NCBI GenBank assembly: GCA_963744735.1 | Contig: CAVUVH010000034.1 | Coordinates: forward strand, 62,001 to 126,000 | DNA: 64,000 nt | Direction: 5' to 3' | Source of the DNA: RPQJ01 sp963744735 | GTDB lineage: Bacteria; Pseudomonadota; Gammaproteobacteria; Steroidobacterales; Steroidobacteraceae | Shown here: positions 37,902-48,574 of the stretch, one piece after another | Position numbering within the stretch: position 1 is the first letter of the stretch | Layout of the letters: each line of letters begins with the position of its first letter | The notes under the pieces: generated by a model | Database searches by the model: none | What the model saw: only the letters and a program-made list of their open reading frames with translations | What the model was told of the DNA's origin: nothing | Position numbers and translations under genes: made by a program

Positions 37902-39623
37902 TCAGTGACCGTGCGGCGCGACGACCGGCGCAACTGCCACCGGCTTCGCCGGCTGCGGCTTCAGTGAATCCTTGAGCTCGCGCCGCAGGATCTTGCCGAC
38001 GTTGGTCTTCGGCAGCTCGTCGCGGAAGTACACGCGCTTCGGCACCTTGTATCCGGTCAACGAGCCGCGGCAGTAATCGATCAGCGCCTCTTCCGTCAGC
38101 GACGGGTCCTTGCGCACGACGAACAGCGCGACCACCTCGCCCGCGCGTTCGTCCGCCTGGGCGACCGCCGCCACCTCGAGCACGCCCGGGTGCGTCACGG
38201 CCACGCCTTCGACCTCGTTCGGGTACACATTGAAGCCCGACACCAGGATCATGTCCTTCTTGCGGTCTTCGATGTAGACGAAGCCGCGCTCGTCCATGTA
38301 GCCGATGTCGCCGGTGCGCAGCACCTGGCCGGGCAGCATGACCTTCTCGGTCTCGTCCGGCCGGTTCCAGTAGCCGCGCATGACCTGCGGGCCCTCCACG
38401 CAGATCTCGCCGGACTGCCCCTGCGGCAGCGCATTGCCGTCGTCGTCGCGGATCGTGATGACCGTGGAGGAGATCGGCAGGCCGATCGAGTTGTTGAAGT
38501 CGTCGCCCGGGCGGTTGATGCAGGCGGCAGGCGAGGTTTCGGTCAGGCCCCAGGCCTGCGTCAGCACGTTGCCGGTGACCTCCTTCCAGTGCTCCGCCAC
38601 CGCGCGCTGCACGGCCATGCCGCCGCCCAGGCTCACGCGCAGCGCGCTGAAGTCGAGCCGGTCGAACCCGGGCGTGTGCAGCAGCGCATTGAACAGCGTG
38701 TTGACGCCGGCGAAGAACGAGAAGCGATGCTGCGACAGCTCGTGCACGAATGCTTTGAAGTCGCGCGGATTCGGGATCAGGATGTTGTGCGCGCCGAGCT
38801 TGATCATGGTCAGGCTGTTCGCCGTCAGCGCGAAGATGTGGTACAGCGGCAGCGCCGTGATCGCGACCAGCGGCTCGTCCGGCCGCAGGCTCGGGCGGAT
38901 CCACGCTTCGGCCTGCAGCACGTTGGCCACCAGGTTGCGATGCGTCAGCACGGCGCCCTTGGAGACGCCCGTGGTGCCGCCGGTGTACTGCAGGAACGCG
39001 ATGTCCTCGTGCTGCAGTTCGACCGGCGCCAGGTTCTCGTAGCGGCCCTGGCTCAGGGCGTCGGCAAAACTGACCGCGCCGGGCAGCACATACTCGGGCA
39101 CCTGCTTCTTCACGTGCCGCAGCACGAAATTGACCAGCAGCGACTTCGGCAGGCCGAGCAGGTCGCCGACCCCGGTGACGATGATGGTCTCGAGCGGCAC
39201 CTCGCCGCGCACCTGCGCCAGCGTATGCGCGAAGTTCTCGAGGATCAGGATCGCCCTGGCGCCCGAGTCGTGCAGCTGGTGCTGCAGCTCGCGCGGCGTG
39301 TACATCGGGTTGGTGTTGACGATGGTGAGGCCGGCGCGGAAGGCGCCCAGGATCGCCACCGGGTACTGCAGCACGTTGGGCAGCATGAGCGCGATCCGGT
39401 CGCCCTTCTGCAGCCGCGCCACCTGCTGCAGGTAGGCGGCAAAGCGGCTGGCGAGCAGGTCGAGCTGGCCGTACGTCAGCGTCCGGCCCATGCAGGTGAA
39501 GCACGGCTGGTCCCGGTGCCGCGCGATCCCGTCGTCGATCAGCTCGAGCAGCGAGCTGAACTCCGCGGGGTTGATTTCAGCCGGCACGCCGGCCGGGTAG
39601 TGCTGCAGCCAGATCCTGTTCAC
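37902..39623 (-). CDS. fadD: Long-chain fatty acid-CoA ligase
   Basis: A 573-residue AMP-forming acyl-CoA synthetase, intact. It has the P-loop AMP-binding motif LQYTGGTTGVSKGAVLTHRN, the A5 motif QAWGLTETSP, the FACS signature region GYWNRPDETEKVMLPGQVLR with TGDIGYMDERGFVYIEDRKK, and the catalytic Lys in PKTNVGKILRREL. The length and the FACS motif fit FadD rather than an acetyl-CoA synthetase. It is convergent with kdpE. Its product could feed the wax-ester genes about 4-9 kb away. On the minus strand a TATATAG lies upstream at about 39675-39681 and may be a -10. Confidence 0.92.
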   Translation of the reverse strand: MNRIWLQHYPAGVPAEINPAEFSSLLELIDDGIARHRDQPCFTCMGRTLTYGQLDLLASRFAAYLQQVARLQKGDRIALMLPNVLQYPVAILGAFRAGLTIVNTNPMYTPRELQHQLHDSGARAILILENFAHTLAQVRGEVPLETIIVTGVGDLLGLPKSLLVNFVLRHVKKQVPEYVLPGAVSFADALSQGRYENLAPVELQHEDIAFLQYTGGTTGVSKGAVLTHRNLVANVLQAEAWIRPSLRPDEPLVAITALPLYHIFALTANSLTMIKLGAHNILIPNPRDFKAFVHELSQHRFSFFAGVNTLFNALLHTPGFDRLDFSALRVSLGGGMAVQRAVAEHWKEVTGNVLTQAWGLTETSPAACINRPGDDFNNSIGLPISSTVITIRDDDGNALPQGQSGEICVEGPQVMRGYWNRPDETEKVMLPGQVLRTGDIGYMDERGFVYIEDRKKDMILVSGFNVYPNEVEGVAVTHPGVLEVAAVAQADERAGEVVALFVVRKDPSLTEEALIDYCRGSLTGYKVPKRVYFRDELPKTNVGKILRRELKDSLKPQPAKPVAVAPVVAPHGH

Positions 39624-39736
39624 GTCACATCCCCTGGTTGGCGTCGCAGGTCGTGGCCGCGGCGCGTCATGAACCCTATATAGCAGCGCGTGCGGCCAAA
39701 TACACCCGCGGGCCGTCCGCAGAAATCGGTACGCGC

Positions 39737-40396
39737 CTAGCGGCGAACCTTGAGCAGCGGCACGAGCTGCGGCCAGACTGCGTCCAGCAGCCGCGGCTGC
39801 GCCGCCGCGGTAGGGTGGATGCCGTCGTCCTGGAACAGGTCGTCGTCGGTGGCCACGTCCTGCAGGAAAAACGGCACGCTTGGCACGCGGTGCTGCTTCG
39901 CCAGCTCGTCGAACAGCGCCTGGAACGACTGCGTGTAGGCGGAGCCGTAGTTGGGCGGGATTTTCATGCCGAGCAGCAGAATCCCGGCACCGGCCTGCTG
40001 CGAACTGCGGATGATGGAGTCGAGGTTGCGGCGGACATCGGCCACCGGCAGCCCCCGCAGGCCGTCATTGCCGCCGAGTTCGACGATCACCACCACCGGC
40101 CGGTGCGTGGCCAGCGCCCGCGGCAGCCGGGCCAGCGCGCCGCCGGTGGTTTCACCGCTCGAACTGGCATTGATGACCCGGTGACCGTACCCTTTGGCGC
40201 GCAGCCGAGCCTGCAGCAGGGCCACCCAGCCCTGTTCCACGCGAATCCCGTACGCCGCGCTGAGGCTGTCGCCCAGGACCAGGATCGTGGGCGGCTGGGC
40301 CGGCGCGGCGGCCGCGTGCGCGCCCCCGGCGATGAACGCGGCAACGCAGAGGACCAGGATGGCGATGAACGAGCGAACGTTGAGCGATGAGGGCAC
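39737..40396 (-). CDS. tesA: Periplasmic acyl-CoA thioesterase/arylesterase TesA
   Basis: GDSL-family hydrolase of about 219 residues with a signal peptide (FIAILVLCVAAFIAGGAHA). The four SGNH blocks are present: ILVLGDSLSAAYGI (nucleophile Ser), SSGETTGGALARL, VVIVELGGNDGLRGLPV, and FQDDGIHPTAAAQPRLLD with the Asp-His pair. The first start giving a sensible signal peptide is the GTG at 40396. That places it one base from the divergent ybbA ATG, so its promoter and ribosome-binding site must lie inside ybbA. The tesA/ybbA-ybbP arrangement is the same as in E. coli. Confidence 0.9.
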   Translation of the reverse strand: MPSSLNVRSFIAILVLCVAAFIAGGAHAAAAPAQPPTILVLGDSLSAAYGIRVEQGWVALLQARLRAKGYGHRVINASSSGETTGGALARLPRALATHRPVVVIVELGGNDGLRGLPVADVRRNLDSIIRSSQQAGAGILLLGMKIPPNYGSAYTQSFQALFDELAKQHRVPSVPFFLQDVATDDDLFQDDGIHPTAAAQPRLLDAVWPQLVPLLKVRR

Positions 40397-40397
40397 G

Positions 40398-41073
40398 ATG
40401 ACGACGGTGGTGCTGGCGGCAGAAGGGCTCGGCAAGCAGGTTAGCAGCCCCGAGGGAACCCTCGCCATTCTGGCGGACGTTTCCCTGTCGATCCGGCGCG
40501 GCGAGTCGGTCGCGATCATCGGCGCCTCCGGTGCGGGCAAGTCCACCCTGCTGGCGCTGCTGGCCGGGCTCGACGAGCCGACCTCCGGCCGCGCGTCGCT
40601 GGCGGGCAACGACCTCACTGCCCTCGACGAGGACGGCCGGGCGGCCGTGCGCGCGCGGCATGTCGGCTTCGTCTTCCAGTCGTTTCACCTCGTGCCGTCC
40701 CTGACGGCGCTCGAAAACGTGATGCTGCCGCTCGAGCTCGCGCGGCGCGGCGATGCGCGCCAGGCGGCCAGCGCCGTGCTGGGTCGCGTCGGCCTCGCGC
40801 GGGCGCGTCGGGCACTATCCGCGGCAGCTGTCCGGCGGCGAGCAGCAGCGGGTGGCCATCGCCCGCGCGTTCGTCACGCAGCCCGACGTGCTGTTTGCGG
40901 ACGAGCCCACCGGCAACCTCGACGCGCAGACCGGCGAGAAGATCATGGACCTGCTGTTCGGCCTCAACCGCGCCACGCAGACCACGCTGGTGCTGGTCAC
41001 GCACGACGCGTCCCTGGCCGCGCGCTGCGATCGCATCATCCGCCTCGACGCCGGCCGTGTCGTGCAGGACTAG
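40398..41073 (+). CDS. ybbA: ABC transporter ATP-binding protein YbbA (one +1 insertion)
   Basis: LolD-like ATPase, about 224 residues, working with the YbbP permease. It has Walker A IIGASGAGKSTLLALLAGLD, Q-loop FVFQSFHLVPSLTALENV, signature QLSGGEQQRVAIARAF and Walker B VLFADEPTGNLD, with LVLVTHDASLA for the H-loop. One extra G near 40806 breaks the frame just before the signature. The start ATG at 40398 has GAGGG five bases upstream. Substrate unknown; the family acts on envelope lipids or lipoproteins. Confidence 0.93.
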
Positions 41074-41078
41074 CAGGC

Positions 41079-43569
41079 ATGCAGTCCCTCGTCTTCGCGC
41101 TGCGCAACCTGCTGCGTGACCTCAAGTCCGGCGAGCTCGCCGTGCTGATGCTGGCGCTGCTCGTCGCGGTGGCTTCGCTCACCGCCGTGGGGTTCTTCAC
41201 CAGCCGCATCGGGCGGGCGGTCGAGCGGCAGGCGGGGGAAGTGCTGGCGGCCGACCTGCGCGTCCAGTCCGCGCGGCCCATCGCCGCGTCCTACGACGAC
41301 GAGGCGCGCCGGCGCGGCCTGGCGGTGGCGCGGCTCGAATCGATGCCGAGCGTCGTGTTCTTCGGCGAGGAATCGTCGCTGGTCGCGCTGCGGGCCGTGG
41401 GCGAGGGTTACCCGTTGCGCGGGCAGCTCAAGACGGCCGACCAGCCGTTTGGCACCGGCGTGGTCACCCGCGGCATTCCGGCGGCCGGCGAAGCCTGGGC
41501 GGACTCGCGCCTGCTGGCCAAGCTGGGCGCGCAAATCGGTTCGACGCTGACCGTCGGCGCGCTGCCGTTGCGGGTCACGCGCGTGCTCGATTACCGGCCC
41601 GACCAGGGCAGCGGCTTCGCCGACCTGTCGGCGACGCTGCTGATCAACCTCGCCGACCTGCCGGGCACACAGCTCGTGCAGCCGGGCAGTCGCGTGTCAC
41701 GGGCGGTGCTGATCGCCGGCGACCCGGCCGACGTCGATGGCTTCCGCGAGTGGCTCGAGCCCCGGCGCCAGCGCGGCGAACGGTTGCAGTCGATCGCCGA
41801 TGCCAGTCCACAGATCCGCGCCTCCGCCGATCGGGCCGGACGGTTCCTCTCGCTCGCCAGCCTGGTGAGCGTGCTGCTGTCGGCGATCGCGGTCGCCATG
41901 GCCGCGCAACGCTATGCACGCCGGCACCTGGACAATGTCGCGCTGATGAAATGCATGGGCGCCTCGCAGCGCTTCGTGCTGACGCAGACCGTGGTGCAGC
42001 TCGTTGCCATCGCGCTGGCCACGGCCGTGATCGGCACGGCGATCGGCTATGCCGCGCAGTCGGGCATTGCCTGGCTGCTGCGGGACCTGCTGCGGGGCGA
42101 CCTGCCGCCGCCCTCGGGCGACGCCTTCCTGCTCGGCATCGTCACCGCCGTGGTCGTGCTGGTCGGCTTTGCGTTGCCGCCCCTGCTGCGCCTGAAGCGG
42201 GTGCCGCCGGCCCGCGTGCTGCGCCGCGACCTCGAGCCGCCGCCGCTGCGCTACGGCGTGGTGTACGGCCTGGCGATCGGCGCGGTGCTGGCACTGCTGT
42301 ACTGGATCGTCCGCGATCCGAAGCTCGTCGGCTACGTGGCGGGCGGCCTGGGCGCCACCTTCCTGCTGCTGGCGCTCGCGGGCTGGGCGCTGGTGAGGCT
42401 GCTCGCACCGCTGCGCCGTGGCGTGGGGGTGGCGTGGCGCTACGGGCTCGCCAACATCGCGCGCCGCGGCCGCGACAGCATCGTGCAGATCGTCGCTTTC
42501 GGCCTCGGTTTCATGGTGCTGCTGCTGCTGGCGCTGGTGCGCGACGACCTGCTGCGCGACTGGCAGGCCAGCCTGCCGGCCGACGCGCCGAACTACTTCA
42601 TGATCAACATCCGGCCCGACGAGGGCGCGGGTGTCGAGCGCTTCTTCCAGCAGGCCGGGCTGCCGTCGACCGAGCTCGTGCCGATGCTGCGGGCCCGGCT
42701 CACGGCGATCAACTCGACGCCGGTCGAGCAGATCACGTTCCAGGGTGATCGCGCCAACGACTTCGTCGAGCGCGAGGCCAACCTGACGTGGTCGGCCACG
42801 CTGTCGCCCGGCAATCGCGTGGTCGCGGGCCGCTGGTGGGATGACGGTCACGCCTGCGAGCCCCGAGATTTCCGTCGAGGTCGAATACGCCGAGCGGCTC
42901 GGGCTCGAGCTGGGCGACTCGCTCACCTACGACATCGCCGGCGAGTCCGTCAGCGGACGCATCACCAGCCTGCGTGAAGTCCGCTGGGACACCTTCAAGC
43001 CGAACTTCTTCATCACCTTCTCGCCCGGGGTGCTCGAGACGGCGACCGGCACGCTGATCACCAGCGTGCACCTCGACTCCAGCCAGCGTCCGTTGCTGGT
43101 CGAGCTGGTGCGGCAGTTTCCCGAGGTCACGATCATCGACATCGAGGCGCTGCTGGCGCAGGTGCGCGACGTGATGGAGAAGGCCAGCCTCGCGGTGCAG
43201 TACGTGTTCCTGTTCACGCTCGCCGCCGGGCTGATGGTGCTGCTGGCCGCCGTGCAGTCGACGCGGGACGAGCGCCGCTACGAGAGCGCCATGCTGCGGA
43301 CGCTGGGCGCGAGCCGTGGCGTCGTGTTCCAGGGCGTGGCCGCGGAATTCATCGTGCTCGGCGCGCTCGCGGGCCTGCTGGCCGCCGCCGGCGCCACCGG
43401 CGTCGGTTACCTGCTGGCGAGCCGCGTGTTCGACCTGCAGTACTCGCCCGACCCCTGGGTCTGGATCATCGGCGTCGTGGGCGGCGCGGTGCTGGTCGGC
43501 ACGGCCGGAATGCTCGCGGCACGGTCGGTCGTCTCGCACCCGCCGCTGCAGGCGCTGCGCGCGCAGTAG
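41079..43569 (+). CDS. ybbP: ABC transporter permease YbbP (frame break)
   Basis: Large FtsX/MacB-type permease, about 829 residues. An N-terminal membrane helix (LMLALLVAVASLTAVGFFTS) precedes a periplasmic domain, then FtsX-like helices around LASLVSVLLSAIAVAMAAQR and ALMKCMGASQRFVLTQTVV, a second periplasmic domain, and a second FtsX set ending RRYESAMLRTLGASRGVVFQ and GTAGMLAARSVVSHPPLQAL. The break lies near 42862 (after GRWWDDGHA). Five bases separate it from ybbA. Convergent with the next operon. Confidence 0.92.
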
Positions 43570-43572
43570 TCT

Positions 43573-44258
43573 TCAGCGCCGCGGGTCGGTGACCAGCAGC
43601 CGCACCCAGCCCACGTCGACGCGCTCGCCGCGCCAGGTGTACCCCTGCAGCCGCAGGCGGTACTCGCCCGGCCCGAAGGCCGAGCTGTTGACCGACAGCA
43701 GCAGCTCCTTGTTCGAGTCCGGCGCCAGCCGCTCCACCACCAGCACGCGGCCGTGGTCGACCTTGTCGATGATCACGGCAAAGTTGACGTGGGCGGCGTA
43801 GCCCACGGGCAGGTGCAGCTCGAGCAGCTCTGGCGGCTCCGGCCAGGCCAGGGTGAAGTCGGGCGTCGCGGACCAGCTGCGCGGATTCGGCGGAATCCGC
43901 ACTGCCCGCACGCTGTTGATGGCGCGCAGCGTGAGCACTTTCTCGCGTTCTGCGGCCGTGGCCGCGGCCTGGCGGTCGCGCGACGCCTGCAGCAAGTGCC
44001 AGCGCGCCGAGCACCAGCAGCAGGGCACAGGCCAGGCCCAGTGCGGCGACGAATCGTGGCTGCTGCCACCACTGCAGCTCGAAATCGTCCTCGCCGTATT
44101 CGTCCGCCTGCCGCGGACTCCGTGCCGCCAGGCAGGGGCTGCGCGCCCGCCGCCGGCGCCGGCAGCTCCAGTTCCGCCTGGGTCAGGTACTTGCGCCATT
44201 GCGGCGGAGGTTTGCGGACGGACTTCTTGCGCTTGTGCCGCGGGCCGCTGGAGCTCAT
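43573..44258 (-). CDS. Single-span membrane protein of unknown function (frame breaks)
   Basis: About 228 residues after repair. The N-terminus is strongly basic (MSSSGPRHKRKKSVRKPPPQ), followed by a linker, one transmembrane segment (VAALGLACALLLVLGALALA) and a periplasmic beta-rich domain with SWSATPDFTLAWPEPPELLE and YRLRLQGYTWRGERVDVGWV. Breaks lie near 44120 and 43995. The ATG at 44258 overlaps the stop of the FFLEELY-motif gene (ATGA), so it is the third gene of the patatin operon. I recognise no family. Confidence 0.65.
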
Positions 44259-45017
44259 CCGGATCGCTTCCTCCACGCCTGCCTGCGCTCGTTCGACGCG
44301 AACTCGAACGGGTCGTCGTCGGCGGCGAACAGCCGGCCCATGGCGCGCAGTTCCCGCGCGCGGATCGTATCAAGGAATTCGCGCGCGCCGTTCATCGACT
44401 CGAACGCCGTCAGGCCGCGTTCGAGGAATTCCTGCAGCGGCCCGAACCCCGCGGCGTGCGCCGGTCCGCGCGACAGCCGCACCAGGCCGCGGACGATCGG
44501 CTTGCGCACCACGCCTTCGAGGTAGTCGCCCACCTTTGCCGTCAGTTCGATCTGCCGCTCGCGGTCGGCGCGGCGGCCGGCGGCACGGTAGGCCTCCGGC
44601 GTACCGCGCGACCGTGATGCCGCCGGCAGGCAGGGCGCGCGCGACTTCGGCGTCCAGTTCCTGCGACAGCGTCTCGAGCTGGACGGCGAGCTGCAGCGCC
44701 TCCAGGCCCTCGCGCGGCAGCAGCCGCTCCATCGCACGCTGCACCTTCAGCAGGTCCTCGTCGCGCCGCCGTGCGTCCGGACCGTACAGCTCGTTGAAGA
44801 AGAACTCGACCGCCAGCCGGTAACGCGGGTTGGCGTGCAGGTCGGCATGCGAGCGCAGCAGGCGCCGCGACTGCCATTTCTGCAGCCGCTGCAGCTGGCG
44901 CTGCAGTGCCGGGTCGGCGGCGAACACGTCGCGCAGCGCCCTGTTGCGCTCGAGCAGCCGGCCCAGCGTGCCACGCGCCTCGGGCGCCGCGCCGAGTTCG
45001 ACGCCCAGCAGCTTCAC
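44255..45017 (-). CDS. FFLEELY-motif protein (frame break)
   Basis: About 253 residues, helical, with the block AVEFFFNELYGPDARRRDED that defines the uncharacterised FFLEELY-motif family (here FFFNELY). Upstream it has LQRLQKWQSRRLLRSHADLH; downstream MERLLPREGLEALQLAVQLE. After the break near 44600, ERQIELTAKVGDYLEGVVRK and FLERGLTAFESMNGAREFLD continue the family. The GTG start at 45017 lies just after the patatin stop. The pairing with a patatin phospholipase suggests a lipid-related role, but no function is established. Confidence 0.8.
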
Positions 45018-45021
45018 GAGC

Positions 45022-46265
45022 TCACGCCCGCCCGTGGCCGACGGCCGTCTCGAGCCGGTCGAGCGCGCGATGCAGCGCGCCGGTCACCGGCAGCTGGCGC
45101 CGTTTGCGCTCCTGCACGGCGCGCACGAAGGTGCGCTTCGGGTCCTGCAGCACGTCGACCCGCAGCGTGATGCCGTGGCGCTGCCAGCAGCTGTTGCAGG
45201 CCCGGGAGCCTGGCGCAGCAGGTCGCGGCGGGTGCGCTGGTAGGCGTGCTCCGCGAGACGCCGCCGGTCCGCGTAGCGGAACACGTTCTGGAAGAACAGC
45301 GCCTCGTCGCCGCGGTCCGGCTCGAACAGCAGCACGTCCGCGTCGGGGAAGCGCTGCTTGTAGCCCTTCATGCCGGCCTGCATCCGCGACTGGATCAGCG
45401 CGCGGAAAGTCTGGCTCAGCACCGTCGGCAGGCCGCCGTGGGTGAGGTCGTGCTCGTCCGGCGGATAGCCGTCCGCGGGCCGCGGCGCGCTCGAGGCATC
45501 GAACGCCACCAGCGGGTTCACGCAGATCACGAAGTCCGCGCCGGCCTCGAGCAGCACCGACGCGTTCATCGTGCGCAGCAGCGCCCCGTCGGCATACATG
45601 TGGCCGTCGATCGCGACCGGCGGATACAGCCCGGGCAGCGCGGTGCTCGCCTGGATCGCACGCGAGATCGGCACGTGCTCATAGCCGGCCTCGCCGAAGC
45701 GGACCGAGTGCCCGGTGTTGAGTTCGGTCGCCACGACATAGAGGCGCGGCACGAGCTTGCGGAAGTCGTTGCTGCGGCCGTGCGTCGAGAACAGGCGCGC
45801 CATGACGCGCTCCAGCGGCCGGTTGTCGCAGACCCCCGTCGGCAGCAGCCGGCCCAGCGGGTCGATGGCCTCGGCCCAGTCCTTGCCGGGATCGCGCAGG
45901 TATTCGCCGGCGATCCCGGCGACCATGCCGGGCAGGCTTGCCAGCCGGCGCGCGTATTCGCGGAAGGCCGGGACCAGGAACAACGCGGGCGAGAACTTCA
46001 TCTCGTTCGAGTCGTTGTGGATGAACACCAGGCCCATGTCGGCCGTGCTGAAGCCGTTCGCCAGGCCGGCGGCGATCATCGCGCCCGAACTGACGCCGAC
46101 GTACATCTCGAGTTCGGTCAGCGCCAGGCCGTCGAATGCCTCCTCGATTGCGTGCAGGCAGCCGACCTCGTAGAACGCGCCGAGCGGACCGCCGCCCGCG
46201 AGGGCGAGGCCGAAGCGGCGATGGCTGGCACGGGGGCGTCCCGTGGCGGGCTGCAGGTCGAGCAT
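45022..46265 (-). CDS. Patatin-like phospholipase (frame breaks near the 3' end)
   Basis: About 413 residues. The patatin fold is clear: oxyanion GLALAGGGPLGAFYEVG near residue 20, the nucleophile elbow YVGVSSGAMIAAGLANGFS (GXSXG) and the catalytic Asp in YADGALLRTMNASVLLEAG. A segment CVNPLVAFDASSAPRPADG follows. After LLRQ near 45200 two small breaks occur; repaired, the protein ends LDRLETAVGHGRA with the stop at 45022-45024. It heads a three-gene run with the FFLEELY protein and a membrane protein, and may release fatty acids from stored or membrane lipid. Confidence 0.87.
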
Positions 46266-46302
46266 GGCTGGACCTCCGGACGTCTGCGGCGGTGGTGCGG
46301 AC

Positions 46303-46839
46303 TCAGCGCGCGGTCTTGCCGCGTTTCGCCCGCCTGGTTCCCTTGCCGCGGGTGGTCTTGCGCGCGCCAGCGCGCTTGCCGATGGCGCTGACGCTCTCGT
46401 TCAATTCGGCGACACGGCGCGTGAGCGCCCGAATCTCCTCCGCCGTCGGCACGCCGAGCTGGTGCATCGCGCGCTGTACGCGGCTCTGGAACAGCGCTTC
46501 GAGGTTGTCCCAGGTTTCCTGCGCCTGCTCGCGCGCGCCGCCGACCCGCGACTGCAGCGTTTCCTGCGCCGTGCCGAAGGCGTCGCGCACCATGCGCCTG
46601 GCCGTCGAGCGGGACTGTCCGAGCAGCTTCAGGCCTTCGTTGACGGCGTCCTGGAACGCCGCGGGACCGTCCTTCTGCGCGCGGGCGACCGCGCCCATGC
46701 CCGCCAGCCAGACCTGCTGCACGCCCTGCGCCAGCTGCGCCTGGGACTGCTGCGCAGCAGCGGCGCGGCGTGCGCCCGCCGGCGGCGTCTTGCCACGGGC
46801 CTTGCGGCGGGTGCCGGGAGGGGATTTGCGGGTGGCCAT
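46303..46839 (-). CDS. Phasin family granule-associated protein
   Basis: A 178-residue protein with a phasin core, QQVWLAGMGAVARAQKDGPA and a long amphipathic helix (SRVQRAMHQLGVPTAEEIRA, LTRRVAELNESVSAIGKR) flanked by Lys/Arg/Ala-rich tails (TRRKARGKTPPAGARRAAAA; ARKTTRGKGTRRAKRGKTAR). The basic tail resembles PhaF-type phasins that tie granules to the nucleoid. Lying between the WS/DGAT gene and a patatin, it probably coats wax-ester or triacylglycerol bodies here. No PHA synthase is seen nearby. AGGAGC lies 7 bases before the ATG. Confidence 0.88.
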   Translation of the reverse strand: MATRKSPPGTRRKARGKTPPAGARRAAAAQQSQAQLAQGVQQVWLAGMGAVARAQKDGPAAFQDAVNEGLKLLGQSRSTARRMVRDAFGTAQETLQSRVGGAREQAQETWDNLEALFQSRVQRAMHQLGVPTAEEIRALTRRVAELNESVSAIGKRAGARKTTRGKGTRRAKRGKTAR

Positions 46840-46886
46840 GACGGTGCTCCTGGTGGGACGACTGTGTGCGCCCCTTATTGTGCGGA

Positions 46887-46914
46887 ATCCTAGGCGCTTG
46901 CTGCAGTGTGTCAA
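46887..46914 (-). promoter_or_regulatory. Sigma-70 promoter for the phasin gene
   Basis: On the minus strand, a consensus TTGACA (46914-46909), a 16-base spacer and TAGGAT (46892-46887). The -35 overlaps the stop codon of the WS/DGAT gene, so phasin can be expressed apart from it. Confidence 0.65.
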
Positions 46915-48442
46915 TCCGCAGGCGGGGCGCGGCCGCGCGCAGTCTTCTGCCGGCGCCGGCGGCCTGCCGGCCGTGTCCCCAGCAGGCCGACCGTGGTGGC
47001 CAGCAGCAGCCGCTCGAATTCGGGCCCCAGCCGGCGGACCAGGCGGCCGGGATCGGGCACGCACCTGCGGTCGGCGATCAGGCCCGCGTGCACCTGCCCG
47101 GCATACGACAGCAGGCTGACGCCGACGCCGATCGATCCGCTCTGCGGCACCCAGAAATGCATGCTGTCGATGCGCTGGCCGCACAGGTGCAGCGGCGAGC
47201 GCGGCCCGGGCACGTTGGAGGCCACCAGCGAGCTCTTGCGGCTGAACATCTCGACGGCCGGGGCCTGCACGCCGGCCGGCATCCTGCCCAGCAGGCCGAG
47301 CGCCAGCAGCGTCGCCGCCGGCTGCGCCGAGTCCTTGATGGCGCGCATGCTGGCGTGCACGGCATAGACACGCTGCAGCGGGTTGGCGATGCCGACCGGC
47401 AGGTCGACGAAGACGAGCCCGAACCGGTTGCCGAGCGAGCCACCGCCATCGGCCTCCCGCAGGTTGACCGGCACCGACGCCCGCAGCACGAGATCCGGGG
47501 CGGGCGCCGCGCGCGCACGTCGCAGGTGCGCGCCCAGCGCGCCGGCGACCGTTGCCAGCAGCACGTCGTTGACGGTGCAGCCCAGCGCGCGCGCCACCGT
47601 CTGCACTTCGGCCAGCGCCAGGGGGGCGCCCACGCCACCCGCTTGCTGCCGGACAAGGGTCGCCGCAACGGCGACGGCGGGTCGTCCGGCAGCGCCAGCA
47701 GCCGGGCGAGTTCGCCGGCGACCCCGCCCGCGTGCCGCGCAAGCTGCGCCACCGAATCCGGGTGGAAGAGCTGGTGGATGCCGGATTCGAGCAGGCGCGT
47801 GCCGCCTGCCAGCGCATTCTCCAGCACGTCACCCGTGGGTTGGGCCAGGTCCTCCAGCCAGTCGAACAGCGACAGCAACGGCGCGCCACGCCGGGCGGCG
47901 CCCGGCGGCGGACGCGCCTGCGACTGGGCCGCCAGCGCCGGACCGGCGTCCTGCTCGCTCAGCGACAGCAGCACCCGCAGCAGCGCCATGCCGTCCGCAT
48001 AACAGTGATGCAGCCGCAGGATCCAGGCACTGCCGGGACCGAAGCGCGGCACGAAATGCACCTGCCACAGCGGGCGCGAGGGATCGAGCCGGGCGCTGGC
48101 CAGCTGGCCTACCAGCGCTTCCAGCTCGCGCTGGCCGCCCGGGGCAGGCAGCTCCGTCGGCACGAGGTGCTGGTCCAGGTCGAACGCGGTGTCCGCCTGC
48201 CAGGACGCGCCCAGCGCATCCGGCACCGGCCGCAGGCGGAACCGCGGGAAGCAGAGCCAGCGTGTCTCGATCACCCGCCGCAGCTCGGCGACGGGCACGG
48301 GCGTGGCGGTCGTCATGACGCTGACGATCATCATCGCGTTGCCGGGGCTGTCCATGCGCAGCCAGGCGGTATCGACCGCCGACATGCGCTCGTGGTGCCC
48401 GCTCGCGGCGGGTGCCGCCGTCGACGGCTTGCTGCGTGCCAA
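46911..48442 (-). CDS. Wax ester synthase / diacylglycerol acyltransferase (frame break)
   Basis: WS/DGAT enzyme, about 509 residues, which esterifies fatty alcohol or diacylglycerol with acyl-CoA. The active-site HHXXXDG is present as LRLHHCYADGMALLRVLLSL. The N-terminus ERMSAVDTAWLRMDSPGNAM is typical, and late motifs include ASVPVNLR, LGNRFGLVFVDLPVG and SNVPGPRSPLHLCG. The break lies near 47630. I prefer the TTG at 48442, with GGGGG six bases upstream, because the family usually has residues before ERMS. An ATG lies at 48385. It is divergent from the fatty acyl-CoA reductase, its likely alcohol supplier. Confidence 0.9.
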
Positions 48443-48516
48443 GGTGACCCCCTGCCGGGCGTCCGGTTGCCGGCGCCCTGTCCCGCATCTTAGCCAAGGG
48501 CGACAGCGGGGCAACG

Positions 48517-48545
48517 TTGACCGAAATACCTATGGCCCCTAAGGT
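48517..48545 (+). promoter_or_regulatory. Promoter of the fatty acyl-CoA reductase
   Basis: TTGACC (48517-48522), a 17-base spacer and TAAGGT (48540-48545) in the short divergent gap, with the ATG at 48575 about 22 bases after the expected start. Confidence 0.6.
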
Positions 48546-48574
48546 AGCCCGACAAGCTCAGGGGGACTCCACGG

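Noticed and set aside
44255..46265. Patatin and FFLEELY protein as one fused gene
   Set aside because: After frame repair the patatin ends with a stop at 45022-45024 and a GTG start with an independent family N-terminus follows at 45017.
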